Assembly (NCBI GenBank): GCA_035566895.1
Contig: DATMQA010000205.1
Coordinates: 19,895-83,894, forward strand
Source of the DNA: DATMQA01 sp035566895
Lineage (GTDB): Bacteria > Verrucomicrobiota > Verrucomicrobiia > Limisphaerales > UBA8199
Direction: 5' to 3'
DNA length: 64,000 bases
Positions 24,625 through 33,548 of the stretch are shown in pieces (the first letter of the stretch is position 1; each line of letters opens with the position of its first letter). Under the pieces are notes generated by a model. That model was not told where the DNA came from. It saw only the letters and a list, made by a program, of their open reading frames with translations, and searched no databases. Position numbers and translations under genes: made by a program.

Positions 24625-25750
24625 TCACATGAACGATTTTCGCCGGCGGAAAGCCATTGAACCAGGTCGCCGAGGCGCTGCTATAAGCGCCGATATTCTC
24701 CGCATAGACTAAATCCTCGACCGTCAACTCCGGCAATTCTTCCGAGAGGGAAATGGTATCCAGCGCGTCGCAGGTCTGGCCGAAGACGGCGCAGACCTCC
24801 GTCTTGCCTTTCTTGAAAGCTTTCAGGTGATACTGGCAATGATCGAAAATAATGCCGCTGAAGGTGTGATAAACACTGTCGTCGATGTAATAACAGGTTT
24901 TGCCGTCACGGACAGCCTTGCCGATGATGCGCGCCACAGAAGTAGCGGCGGTCGCCACCAGGAACCGCCCCGGCTCGGCCAGAATCTGGATGTCTTTGGG
25001 AAAGAGCCGGTCGATCTCGGCGTTGATTTTCTTCGCCAGGGCGCTGAAGGGCTTGACGTGCCGGTCGTAGGGCGCCGGGAACCCTCCGCCGATGTCCAGA
25101 ATCTTGATTTCGTGCCCGCGCGATTTGGCTTCCTTCATCACCGCGGCGGAGACATCGAGCGCCTGGACAAAATTCTGAAAGTTGGTGCACTGGCTGCCGA
25201 CGTGGAAGCTCAAGCCCTCGACCACTAGCCCGAGCTCGAAGGCCGCGAGGATGAGGTCCACCGCCTCGCCCGGGTCGCAGCCGAACTTGGAGGAGAGCTC
25301 GACCATGGAGCCCGTGTTAGGGACGCGCAACCGCAGGACGACCCCGGCGTGAGGGGCATATTGCCGGATTTTCTTCAACTCGCCGAGGTTATCGTAGGTG
25401 ACCAGCGGTTTGTACTGATCGAGCGCCTGGAGGGTCTCCCGGGGTTTCGTGGGATTGGCGTAAATGATTTTGTCCCAGATGAAATCCTGTTGCTCTTTGG
25501 GCGGCAAATGTTTGATGTTTTCATACACCAGCATGAACTCCGGCAGGGAGGCGACATCGAAACTGGCGCCCGCCTGGTAGAGGGTGCGTACGATGGCTGG
25601 TTCGGCATTCGCTTTGACGGCGTAGTAACCCTGGATCTTAGGCAGATGTTTCCGGAAGGAGGCATAATTTTCGCGGAGCGTATCGTGGTCGATGACGACG
25701 ACGGGTGTGCCCTGAGCGCGAGCGATGGCCTGGAGCTGCTTGGTGGTCAT
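24617..25750 (-). CDS. Type III PLP-dependent decarboxylase (ornithine/lysine decarboxylase family)
   Basis: 377 residues, ATG at 25750. The alanine-racemase-fold family is clear: PLP Lys46 in IQGYYAVKANAEP, SFDVASLPE, His183 in SFHVGSQC, glycine-rich phosphate loop ILDIGGGFP at about 217-225, AEPGRFLVA at about 258-266, and the catalytic Cys327-Asp328 in FGQTCDALD. The substrate-specificity helix region YYIDDSVYHTFSGIIFDH matches ornithine/lysine decarboxylases rather than diaminopimelate decarboxylase. It should make putrescine or cadaverine. It overlaps the phosphoesterase lipoprotein gene by 8 bp. A class V aminotransferase gene begins upstream, 28 bp away. Confidence 0.9.
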   Translation of the reverse strand: MTTKQLQAIARAQGTPVVVIDHDTLRENYASFRKHLPKIQGYYAVKANAEPAIVRTLYQAGASFDVASLPEFMLVYENIKHLPPKEQQDFIWDKIIYANPTKPRETLQALDQYKPLVTYDNLGELKKIRQYAPHAGVVLRLRVPNTGSMVELSSKFGCDPGEAVDLILAAFELGLVVEGLSFHVGSQCTNFQNFVQALDVSAAVMKEAKSRGHEIKILDIGGGFPAPYDRHVKPFSALAKKINAEIDRLFPKDIQILAEPGRFLVATAATSVARIIGKAVRDGKTCYYIDDSVYHTFSGIIFDHCQYHLKAFKKGKTEVCAVFGQTCDALDTISLSEELPELTVEDLVYAENIGAYSSASATWFNGFPPAKIVHVND

Positions 25751-25778
25751 GTCGAGTCAGTTCAAGTTGCTGCTGGCT

Positions 25779-27011
25779 TTAAGGGGTTTCGCTTTCCGGC
25801 ACAAGTGAAAAGAGGGCATGTGCGAGGTATTCGTAATCCGCCAGTGAATTATAGAGCTGGGCGGCGATGCGGAAGTAGCGGCGCTCCGGTTGGCCAAACC
25901 GGAAGAAGGGCACCTCGATTCCAAACTCGTCATAGAGCCGCAGTTGCTCAGCCTCGAATCGGCCGGAGCGCGGCCGGTCTTGAAAGCGCTCGGGCAAGGG
26001 CAACGTAGCCAGGGCGCCGAGCATGGTTTCGGGGCAAGGCGGTTCGATTTTTAATTCGCGACATAGGAGCCGGCGGGCCTTGATGACCAATTGGTGGTTG
26101 GCCTTCCGGATAGCAGGCCAGCCGCCAGGAACCATTTCCTGCATCCATTTAATAGTCTCGGCGGCACACAACCAAGGCGTCGGATCGAACGTGCCTGCCC
26201 AATCAAAGCGATCCTGAAGCGCGCTATAACCCGGCCGATGAATGTTGTTGCCATGGCTGATGAGGGCGGGCTGTATTTCGTTTTGTTTATCAGGCCGCAC
26301 CCAAAGAAAGCCTGCGCCTTTGGGCGCGCAGACCCATTTGTGGAGGTTGCCGGTGTAGTACGCCGGCTGAAGCCTTTCGATATTCAGCGGCAACATGCCT
26401 GGGGCGTGCGCGCCATCCACGAGGGTATCGACGCCGCGCGCCTCCAACTCCCGAATCAGCCGCGCCACGGGGAAGACCAGGCCGGTGTTGCTGGTGACGT
26501 GATCGAGCATGGCCAGCCGCGTGCGCCGCGTGACGGCCCGGATTACGGCCTCGATGATGTCGTTCTCGTGATGCAACGGGAAAGGGACGCGAGCAACGAC
26601 CAATTTGGCGCCGGCGTCGCGGGCGGCAGCAACGAGGACGTTGTGACAGGCGTTGTAGTCGTGGTTGGTTGCCAACAACTCATCTCCAAGCCGGAGCTTG
26701 AGGGAGCGGACCACGGCGTTGACGCCTGAAGTGGCGTTGGTGACAAAAACCAGGTCCTGCGGCCGGGCCCCGACAAACCGGGCGACAACCCTTCGAGCCG
26801 GCTCCAACCGTTCCTCGTATCGCCGCCACAGGAACTGGACCGGCTCGGCTTCCATTTGGCGGCGAAGTTCGGTTTGCAGAGCGAGGATTGCTTTCGGGCA
26901 AGCACCGAAGGCGCCGTGATTGAGGAACACTGAGCCCGGGGCCAGGCCCCAATGTTTGCGCCAACGTGAAGGCGCCGGACGGGTCAATCGGTTCGGTTTC
27001 ACGCCGGCCAT
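25779..27011 (-). CDS. Class V aminotransferase (isopenicillin-N epimerase-like)
   Basis: 410 residues, ATG at 27011. PLP Lys225 in TGNLHKWVCAPKGAGF, the Asp199-His202 pair in LVDGAHAPGM, the start FLNHGAFGACPK and the phosphate-binding TNATSGVNAVV match the CefD/isopenicillin-N-epimerase-like branch of class V enzymes. These include cysteine desulfurase-related and epimerase-like enzymes whose natural substrates are usually unknown. It is followed by the decarboxylase gene on the same strand (28-bp gap), so the three minus-strand genes 27011-21838 may form one transcript. No beta-lactam genes are present, so the epimerase name is only a family label. Confidence 0.88.
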   Translation of the reverse strand: MAGVKPNRLTRPAPSRWRKHWGLAPGSVFLNHGAFGACPKAILALQTELRRQMEAEPVQFLWRRYEERLEPARRVVARFVGARPQDLVFVTNATSGVNAVVRSLKLRLGDELLATNHDYNACHNVLVAAARDAGAKLVVARVPFPLHHENDIIEAVIRAVTRRTRLAMLDHVTSNTGLVFPVARLIRELEARGVDTLVDGAHAPGMLPLNIERLQPAYYTGNLHKWVCAPKGAGFLWVRPDKQNEIQPALISHGNNIHRPGYSALQDRFDWAGTFDPTPWLCAAETIKWMQEMVPGGWPAIRKANHQLVIKARRLLCRELKIEPPCPETMLGALATLPLPERFQDRPRSGRFEAEQLRLYDEFGIEVPFFRFGQPERRYFRIAAQLYNSLADYEYLAHALFSLVPESETP

Positions 27012-27122
27012 CCTAAGGAGGCGAAATCATTGGGGCAAAACCATAAAGCTGGATTTGAAGCATTGGAGCCAAAAACGATTGCCTGCGACGCGCCAGACCA
27101 GTAGCGTGAGTTCCACCAGTTT

Positions 27123-27881
27123 ATGAAACCAATCCTCTGCAAGAATCAAATAGTAATCCGCCTGCTCGTCCTCGTGACGCTGTTTTTCGGCGCTGCTTCA
27201 AAAACAGGCTTTGCTGCCGGGCAAACCCAAATCCTCTTTAATGGCAAAGACCTGGCCGGGTGGCGACAACCCCACGGCAATTGGACGGCGGCCAAAGCCG
27301 CGGCACTGGACCCAGCCAACCCGGAAAAGTTCGTCATCACTCCCGGACAAGGAGTGCTGGCCAACGGCGCCAATGGCCGGACCGCGGACCTGGTGACGGA
27401 GGCGGAATTCGGAGACATGGACCTGCACGTCGAATTCTGTATTACGAAGCATTCCAACTCGGGCGTGTACCTGATGGGCCGCTACGAGGTCCAGGTGTAT
27501 GACAGCTTTGGTGTCGAGAAAGACGCGTATCCGGGCATCGAGTGCGGCGGGATTTACCCGCGTTGGATTAATAATAAGGATGTCGAAGGCCATTCTCCGC
27601 TGGTCAACGCCAGCAAACCGCCCGGTGAATGGCAGACCTTTGACATCACCTTCCGCGCTCCCCGCTTTGACGCCAGCGGCAAGAAAATCGCCAACGCCAC
27701 GCTTATCAAAGTTCTTCACAATGGAAAACTCATTCACCAGAACCTCGAGTTGAACGGCCCGACGCGTGGCGCGATTGCCGAGGACGAGAAGCCCGTTGGC
27801 CCGGTCCGACTGCAGGGCGACCACGGCCCGGTGGCCTACAGGAACCTGCGGGTACGAATGACTCAGACAGGCGCATCCTGA
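27123..27881 (+). CDS. DUF1080 protein (3-keto-disaccharide hydrolase-like)
   Basis: 252 residues, ATG at 27123, signal peptide (LLVLVTLFFGAASKTGFAAG). The DUF1080 jelly-roll is recognisable by ILFNGKDLAGWRQ near the start, FGDMDLHVEFCITKHSNSG, YLMGRYEVQVYDSFG, CGGIYPRW, GEWQTFDITFRAPRFD, and the closing LQGDHGPVAYRNLRVR. DUF1080 proteins are abundant in Planctomycetes and Verrucomicrobia, and some hydrolyse 3-keto sugars produced by Gfo/Idh-type oxidoreductases, two of which are encoded later in this window. It is divergent from the aminotransferase and stands alone on its strand. Confidence 0.92.
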   Translation: MKPILCKNQIVIRLLVLVTLFFGAASKTGFAAGQTQILFNGKDLAGWRQPHGNWTAAKAAALDPANPEKFVITPGQGVLANGANGRTADLVTEAEFGDMDLHVEFCITKHSNSGVYLMGRYEVQVYDSFGVEKDAYPGIECGGIYPRWINNKDVEGHSPLVNASKPPGEWQTFDITFRAPRFDASGKKIANATLIKVLHNGKLIHQNLELNGPTRGAIAEDEKPVGPVRLQGDHGPVAYRNLRVRMTQTGAS

Positions 27882-27924
27882 TACGGCATGCTGGAAGCCC
27901 GCCTCCACGATTGAGAACCGAGCG

Positions 27925-29583
27925 CTAGTTTCTTAGGCGAAAGAACTGCGGGTCCGCGGCGCCGGTATTAAGAGGATAAGGGCTGGCCGCCCCCGGAACG
28001 TCGGCGAATGGACCAGTGACGTTGGTGGCGCTTTGGAGAAAGTAAACCCCGCTCCAACTGAGAATGCCCGGGGAACTGATGGCCAAGGCAGGCCTGAAAC
28101 CAGCCGGATACCACAGCACCCGGTGGACGGCGTCCCACGTCAGGTAGCCAAGGGAGAAATTCTGTCGTGTGCCGTTGCCATAAGTGAACTCGCTGGTGAG
28201 GGGATACCCATAGTTGGCCGCGCCGTTGTTCGTGCCGTAAAAACTCCAGAGCCCGTGCAGGTCATTCAGTTCGAAGGTGCCGTTGGTGGAGGACATCAGC
28301 GTCAGCTTGTGATGCGAGCCGCCGTCGAAATCCTGAGCGTACCCGTTCAGAAAGGCATAGGTCCACGGACCGTGCCCATTATCAAAGGGATTCCCCAGAA
28401 CGGCCTGGCCCCGGCCGTAGAAATAAGCCTGAATCGCGCTGTTGGTCGTGCGGTTGGCGTAAATGCCTTCGAACCGCTCAAAACGTTGATAATCCGGGTA
28501 GGAAGATTTAGGACTGCCGGAAGAATCCACCACGCCATACCAGAGCCCGCCGGCTGGGTTATCCTGCCATTGAAACCAGATCGCCATCTGCACGTAAGGC
28601 GTCGCCTGAATCGCACTGAAAGCGGTGACGAGATTGGTGTCCTGGAGGGCCTGGGACACACCGCTGGCATTGGAGCTGTTGGTGGTTTTCCAGCCGAACT
28701 CGGTGATAAACGTCTTCTTGAGCGTGCCGGCGCCTTCATACTTAGTGCAGGCCTGGTGCACCCAATCGAGGTATTGGCGAAAAGTATTGGAAGAAACCGT
28801 CCCGCCCGTGCTTAGATACAGGTGCTCGCCGAGTCCGTCCAGAGGGTAGGCGTTGTAGTTGGTTTTGATATAGTTAAAAGAAGCTCCCTTGGAGATATTT
28901 GTTCCCGTGTTGTAAGTGTCATCAATGAATTGCGCGCCGGCATTGCCGTAGCTGCTGATGCCGCCGATGTTATGACCAAACACACCGCCAAAGAACAATG
29001 TGACATCGGCTATCTGCTGTTTGATGTGAATCGCCTCCCAGCTTCGGGCCAGCAGCCAGCCGTAATTTGAGGGGTATAAAAAAGTGCCGCCCACACCATA
29101 ACTGGTCGTCCAGGAGTTGGGCTCGTTCCACAGCTCGTAGAATTTCACCCGGTCGTGAAAGTGCGTGACGATAGGCACGACGGCGTTAGTGGCGTAGCCC
29201 TCAACGTAGGCATTATCCCCGTTGGCCCCGGGATTGTTTTCGGAATTATTTGCTTCCCAGTTTGATTGGGCGTCGGGCCATGAGCCATTATCGATTAGAA
29301 GCAGGACCTGGATCCCGGCATTGCGGGCATTGTTCACCGCCGAATCGTAATAACCCAAAATCGTACTGTCCCAATGGGTGTGCGTCCCGAAGAGCCGCAT
29401 TTCGATACGAATCCAACCGGTCTCGCCCTGGCTCATCTGCCCGGCCACAGTCGAGCTCAGCAGGATGTCACCCGAATTATCGACCGCCCAGCCGTTATCA
29501 TTTCCATAAGGGCCGCCCGCATGGACTGGCAATGCCAGGCTGAGGAAGGAGGCGCACCCGGCGATTCGGAACAGCTTCGTCAT
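27925..29583 (-). CDS. Secreted clan-A glycoside hydrolase-like protein
   Basis: 552 residues, ATG at 29583, signal peptide cleaved near PVHAGG. A TIM-barrel glycosidase is suggested by an acid/base Glu154 in VKFYELWNEPNSW, preceded by strands such as IQVLLLIDNGSW, and a likely nucleophile Glu295 in TFITEFGWKT. The spacing fits clan GH-A (GH5/GH39/GH30-like). Residues about 415-495 include an LGFP-like segment (NYGYPLTSEF). The last 45 residues are the shared C-terminal module (YFLQSATNVTGPF, ASPYP, QFFRLRN). The substrate cannot be named. It is convergent with the DUF1080 gene. Confidence 0.8.
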   Translation of the reverse strand: MTKLFRIAGCASFLSLALPVHAGGPYGNDNGWAVDNSGDILLSSTVAGQMSQGETGWIRIEMRLFGTHTHWDSTILGYYDSAVNNARNAGIQVLLLIDNGSWPDAQSNWEANNSENNPGANGDNAYVEGYATNAVVPIVTHFHDRVKFYELWNEPNSWTTSYGVGGTFLYPSNYGWLLARSWEAIHIKQQIADVTLFFGGVFGHNIGGISSYGNAGAQFIDDTYNTGTNISKGASFNYIKTNYNAYPLDGLGEHLYLSTGGTVSSNTFRQYLDWVHQACTKYEGAGTLKKTFITEFGWKTTNSSNASGVSQALQDTNLVTAFSAIQATPYVQMAIWFQWQDNPAGGLWYGVVDSSGSPKSSYPDYQRFERFEGIYANRTTNSAIQAYFYGRGQAVLGNPFDNGHGPWTYAFLNGYAQDFDGGSHHKLTLMSSTNGTFELNDLHGLWSFYGTNNGAANYGYPLTSEFTYGNGTRQNFSLGYLTWDAVHRVLWYPAGFRPALAISSPGILSWSGVYFLQSATNVTGPFADVPGAASPYPLNTGAADPQFFRLRN

Positions 29584-29664
29584 GTGTGTATCGACCAGGC
29601 CAGACCCGTTGGATAGGCCGGGCAGAAACCGGTGTCGCTCCAGCCGCAGGTGAACAGATGCCGG

Positions 29665-30741
29665 TCAGGCCCCTGATTCACCGGGAGTGATTGGGAGCGC
29701 CATTTTTTCAGTCCCGCGGATGATGGTCAGCTTCGATTCGACCCCGATTTGGTCGCCCGTCAGCAGTTTGTGCAGGGCGTCAATCGAGGAGACCGGGTGG
29801 CCGTTAAAATCGACCATCATGTCGCCTTCACGCAATCCAGCGCGCGCCGCCGGACTGCCCGGGGCCACCGAAATCACCAGCACGCCACTGGCCGCCGGCA
29901 ATTGATGGTACCGCACCAGGCGCCGATGCAACGGCACGTTCTGCCCGCCTACGCCGATATAACTGCGCCGGATTTTGCCGTCTTTGATCAACCAGCCCGC
30001 CACGAATTTGGCGGTGTCGATCCCGATGGCAAAACAGATGCCTTGAGCCGGCAAAATCACGGCGGTGTTAACCCCGATCACTTCGCCGCGCGAGTTGACC
30101 AGCGGACCCCCGGAGTTGCCGGGATTGAGGGCGGCGTCGGTCTGGACAATGTCGTCGATCAGCCGGCCGGTGTTGGCGCGGAAGGACCGGCCCAGGGCGC
30201 TGACGACGCCCGCGGTGACGGTGCATTGAAATCCATACGGGTTGCCGATCGCGATGGCGACCTGCCCGACCCGAATGCCCTTGGAGTCGCCCAGCCGCAC
30301 CGGCCGCAGTTGCGGCGCAAAGACGCGGATCACGGCCAAATCGCTGTCCGGGTCGTCACCGACAAGGTGGGCGTCGGGCCGGCGGCCATCGGCCAGGGCG
30401 ACCTCGATGCGTTCGGCTCCGTGGACGACGTGGCTGTTGGTCAGCACGAATCCGTCGGGAGTAATCACGAAACCCGAACCGCTTCCCTGGCGCTGGCCAT
30501 CGCGCCGGCGCACTTCGATGTTGACCACCGAAGGTCCAACCGCCTCGGCGGCATGCACCACGGCCGTGGAATAGGCGTCCAGCAACTGGTCATCGCCCGG
30601 CGCAACGGGAGGCGCCGGCGCGACGACCGGCTCCGGCCCGGAGGAAACCGGGGAGAGCTCGAGTTCCTGCGCAAAATCGCTGTCTGCAAACTTCATAAGG
30701 CTGTCCGAATGCAACATGCGGTAACTTTCTTCCAAACCCAT
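29665..30741 (-). CDS. HtrA/DegP-like trypsin-fold protease with PDZ domain, no visible signal peptide
   Basis: 358 residues, ATG at 30741 (ATGs at codons 9 and 16 are alternatives). The S1C triad is complete: His104 (LTNSHVVHGAE), Asp134 (DSDLAVI) and Ser210 (NPGNSGGPLV). A single PDZ domain covers about 255-350 with the ligand loop VISVAPGSPAARAGLREGD. No N-terminal hydrophobic segment is present; the first 50 residues are acidic and Pro-rich. Family members are usually periplasmic or membrane anchored, so this one is either cytoplasmic, truncated at its start, or exported in another way. It is divergent from the MFS gene. Confidence 0.9.
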   Translation of the reverse strand: MGLEESYRMLHSDSLMKFADSDFAQELELSPVSSGPEPVVAPAPPVAPGDDQLLDAYSTAVVHAAEAVGPSVVNIEVRRRDGQRQGSGSGFVITPDGFVLTNSHVVHGAERIEVALADGRRPDAHLVGDDPDSDLAVIRVFAPQLRPVRLGDSKGIRVGQVAIAIGNPYGFQCTVTAGVVSALGRSFRANTGRLIDDIVQTDAALNPGNSGGPLVNSRGEVIGVNTAVILPAQGICFAIGIDTAKFVAGWLIKDGKIRRSYIGVGGQNVPLHRRLVRYHQLPAASGVLVISVAPGSPAARAGLREGDMMVDFNGHPVSSIDALHKLLTGDQIGVESKLTIIRGTEKMALPITPGESGA

Positions 30742-30872
30742 GCCCTGTCAAATTGCGGCGGCCGGGGCTGCCCTGCCTCGGACGCGCCGTGGGTTGCGGC
30801 TCCGGAAAGTCCGCGAAATGGCAACGGGTTCCGCCGCCGCCGGATGGGGTGAGTGCCCCATTTCGAGGTGAG

Positions 30873-30893
30873 TAATGTTGTTTAACATTAAAC
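30873..30893. promoter_or_regulatory. Nested AT-rich palindromes between htrA-like and MFS genes
   Basis: TAATGTT-GTTT-AACATTA (30873-30890, perfect 7-bp arms) overlaps GTTTAA-CA-TTAAAC (30880-30893). A second hairpin ATGGGG-N6-CCCCAT lies just before (30844-30861). This is an AT-rich island in GC-rich DNA, in a 293-bp divergent intergenic region with no gene; an operator is plausible but the regulator is unknown. Confidence 0.35.
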
Positions 30894-31034
30894 GCGACTC
30901 GCCAAGGGGGGTGCGAGTTGAAGTGGGAAAGGGCGGTGGCATGTGGTGGTGCCACCGCTCGTTTTCCTGTACCCCCCCCGGTTCGTAAAAGAAAATTCCC
31001 CTCCCTGCCTCCGCGTGGCTATATTGACCCCCGA

Positions 31035-32315
31035 ATGATCGATTCCGGAGCCTCGCCCGAGCCGGCCGCTGCGCCGCCGATGGCGCCGGCGTCCCATCCT
31101 TACGCGGTACTGCGAAACCGGGATTTGGCGCTTTATCTGATTGGCCGTTTCGTGGCCTCGCTCGGACAACAGATGCTCACGGTTGCCGTAGGGTGGGAAC
31201 TGTACGAAAAAACGCACTCGGCATTGATGCTGGGGCTGGTCGGCCTGACCCAGATGTTGCCGATGATCCTGTTCACGTTGCCGGCGGGACACGTCGCGGA
31301 TAACTTCAACCGGAAGCAGATCATTATCGTGACCACCTTCATGGTTGCGCTGGCCAGTATCGGCCTGGCCCTCATCTCCGCCTCGGGCGCCCCGGTCTTT
31401 TGGATCTACGGCTGCCTGTTCGTCGCCGGCACCGCGCGCACTTTCCTTTGGCCGGCAAGTTCGGCCTTCCTGCCCCACCTGGTCGTGCGTCAGGATTTCG
31501 CGCGCGCGGTGGCGTGGAGCAGCGGCAGTTTCCAGCTCTCATCGGTGGTGGGCCCCGCGTTGGGCGGCGCTTTGATTGCGGTGACCCGTTCCGCGGCGCC
31601 CGTCTATGCCTTCAACGCCGCCGCGGCGTTAATCTGCCTTGTTCTGATTAGCCTGGTGAGGCGCCATCGTGCGGCCGCCGTCAAAGAAAAGATGACGGTC
31701 CGCAACCTGGGCGCGGGATTCAAATTCGTGTTCGCCAGCCCGATCATTCTGGGGACGATCACCCTGGACCTGTTCGCCGTTTTGCTGGGCGGGGCCACGG
31801 CGTTGCTGCCGGTCTATGCCAAGGACATCCTCAGGGTGGGCCCCAGTTACCTCGGTTTGTTGCAGGCCGCGTTGCCTCTTGGCTCGCTGCTCTGCGCGCT
31901 GGTGCTGGCCCATCGGCACCCGCTCCAGAAAGCCGGGCGGGCGATGCTGTGGGCGGTGGCCATGTTTGGTCTGGCGACGATTGCCTTTGGGTTCTCCACC
32001 TGGTTCTGGTTCTCGTTTCTGATGCTCTTTGTGTGTGGGGCGGTGGATAATATCAGCGTCGTGGTGCGTCATACCCTGGTCCAACTGCTTACGCCCGATG
32101 AGAAGCGCGGGCGGGTTTCCGCTGTCAACAGCCTTTTCATCGGCACGTCAAATGAACTGGGCGGATTCGAATCGGGCTTTGTCGCGCATCTCGCCTCGCC
32201 GGTATTTTCGGTTGTCTCGGGCGGCGTGGGAACGATTCTGGTAGTCATCGCCGTGGCGCTGGTTTGGCCGCAGATAAGAAAATTCGGGCGGCTGGACGGA
32301 GCCTCGGAAAAATGA
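31035..32315 (+). CDS. MFS transporter (EntS/MFS_3-like)
   Basis: 426 residues from the ATG at 31035; upstream extension is rejected because its sequence is non-native. About 11-12 transmembrane helices. Features of the EntS/TetV-like MFS_3 family are present: start FxxxNRDLALYLIGRFVASLG-type segment (here LRNRDLALYLIGRFVASLG), LPAGHVADNFNRK after helix 2, helix-5 region SVVGPALGGALI, and the late motif LVQLLTPDEKRGRVSAVNSL. These exporters are often linked to siderophore or drug efflux. No siderophore genes are adjacent, so the substrate is open. It precedes the CHAD-SixA pair by 204 bp. Confidence 0.88.
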   Translation: MIDSGASPEPAAAPPMAPASHPYAVLRNRDLALYLIGRFVASLGQQMLTVAVGWELYEKTHSALMLGLVGLTQMLPMILFTLPAGHVADNFNRKQIIIVTTFMVALASIGLALISASGAPVFWIYGCLFVAGTARTFLWPASSAFLPHLVVRQDFARAVAWSSGSFQLSSVVGPALGGALIAVTRSAAPVYAFNAAAALICLVLISLVRRHRAAAVKEKMTVRNLGAGFKFVFASPIILGTITLDLFAVLLGGATALLPVYAKDILRVGPSYLGLLQAALPLGSLLCALVLAHRHPLQKAGRAMLWAVAMFGLATIAFGFSTWFWFSFLMLFVCGAVDNISVVVRHTLVQLLTPDEKRGRVSAVNSLFIGTSNELGGFESGFVAHLASPVFSVVSGGVGTILVVIAVALVWPQIRKFGRLDGASEK

Positions 32316-32350
32316 GTTAAATCAGTTAAATCGGTTAATGAAGTTAAATA
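32315..32350. repeat. Array of four 9-bp words
   Basis: agttaaatc, agttaaatc, ggttaatga, agttaaata in 9-bp register, starting at the last base of the MFS stop codon. Between here and the CHAD gene at 32520 I see only AT-rich sequence (gatttaaccgttttaact) and no gene. Confidence 0.75.
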
Positions 32351-32519
32351 GGGCATGGGCGGGTAAGGAACGGCTGGGGCACCGCCGCGCTTCCACCTAT
32401 TGTTGATTTAACCGTTTTAACTCTTCTCGCTGGGGATTTGACCACCCGGTCGCTTTTGTGCATTTTAGTGACGGCTTTTAACCAAAAGGGAATTCGCGAA
32501 CTCATTTCCCCGATGTCAC

Positions 32520-33548
32520 ATGCGCCAGATAACAACAGCTTTGGCTCCGGCCGGTGCGAATGGGCATGAGACCCTTGGAGGCAAGCCGGCGGCCTTCGAA
32601 TTGCCTCCGGGCACTTTGAGTTTCCTGGCCGCTTCGTTCAAAAAGCAGTGGCGCCGCTACCGCAGGGAACTGAAACGCTGCCAGAAGAAGTTTTCCGCCC
32701 GAGGCGTCCATGAATCGCGCGTGGCGACCCGCCGGCTGCTCTCGATGATTGAATTGCTCAGCTCGTTCATCGGCCCCGGACGCGTCCGAAAGATGGAAGC
32801 CGCGCTCAAGCGGCACCTAGATACGTTCGATGACTTGCGCGATACGCAAGTACAGTTGGGGACCGTGGCCAAAATGCGGCAGTCGTATCCGGCCGCGCGC
32901 CAGTTCCACGCCTTCCTCCGCAAACGGGAGGAACGGTTCGCCCGCAGGACCCGGAGAAAGGTCAAGCGCATCAAAACCGCCCGGCTGGCGAAACTCATCG
33001 CCGCCGGTCGCGACGAGCTCAGCCGGTCGCAAAAGAAATCCGCGCCGCCGGCCGCCAATGCCAGGCTGCTGCGCTCCGTCGATGTCGCCTTCGAGCGCAC
33101 CCAACGCTTGCGCGAACACATCGCTCCGAAAAAACCGGCCAGCATTCATTGCACACGGGTTGCCTTCAAAAAATTCCGCTACATCGTCGAAACCCTGGCC
33201 AAGTACCTGCCACCCGCGGACGAAAAACTCCTCGCCGCGATGCACGGCTACCAGACGATGATGGGCGAAATCCAGGACGCCGAGGTGCTGTTCCAGAGCT
33301 TTGCCAGATTTGCGCGAAAGAAAAGGCTCGAAACCGCAGACGCCCGCCGCTTCCGTGAGGAGTTGCTGCGCCGCCGCGTCTGGCTTACCCGCGTGTATCT
33401 GGACGCTGCCGATCAACTATTGGAGTTCTGGCCCAGGCGCGGCATTACCGGTCGGCGCGGTGTGCCCTCGGCTGTCCACCGGAAGAAGCACGCGGAAGCG
33501 GAGCGCCGCGCTCGAGCAGCGCCCCACCCGGCAAGGAGCGAACGATGA
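32520..33548 (+). CDS. CHAD domain protein
   Basis: 342 residues, ATG at 32520. The CHAD helical domain covers about 35-300, with conserved basic His/Arg helices: GVHESRVATRRLLSMIELL, FDDLRDTQVQLGTVAKM, PASIHCTRVAFKKFRYIVE and HGYQTMMGEIQDAEVLFQ. CHAD domains bind polyphosphate through these surfaces and occur with polyphosphate enzymes or in polyphosphate granules. The tail (about 305-342) is Arg/Ala-rich and may be disordered. It overlaps the sixA-like gene by 4 bp (ATGA), so the two are translated together. The CHAD-SixA pairing occurs in several bacterial groups and suggests a link between polyphosphate and histidine phosphate removal. Confidence 0.9.
   Translation: MRQITTALAPAGANGHETLGGKPAAFELPPGTLSFLAASFKKQWRRYRRELKRCQKKFSARGVHESRVATRRLLSMIELLSSFIGPGRVRKMEAALKRHLDTFDDLRDTQVQLGTVAKMRQSYPAARQFHAFLRKREERFARRTRRKVKRIKTARLAKLIAAGRDELSRSQKKSAPPAANARLLRSVDVAFERTQRLREHIAPKKPASIHCTRVAFKKFRYIVETLAKYLPPADEKLLAAMHGYQTMMGEIQDAEVLFQSFARFARKKRLETADARRFREELLRRRVWLTRVYLDAADQLLEFWPRRGITGRRGVPSAVHRKKHAEAERRARAAPHPARSER

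Noticed and set aside
24617..27011. Natural-product cluster (decarboxylase plus isopenicillin-N-epimerase-like enzyme)
   Set aside because: No synthetase, ligase or tailoring genes nearby; both are common stand-alone families.
31629..32084. Minus-strand frame over the MFS gene
   Set aside because: Gln/His/Arg-rich shadow with no membrane segment; the plus frame encodes a complete transporter.
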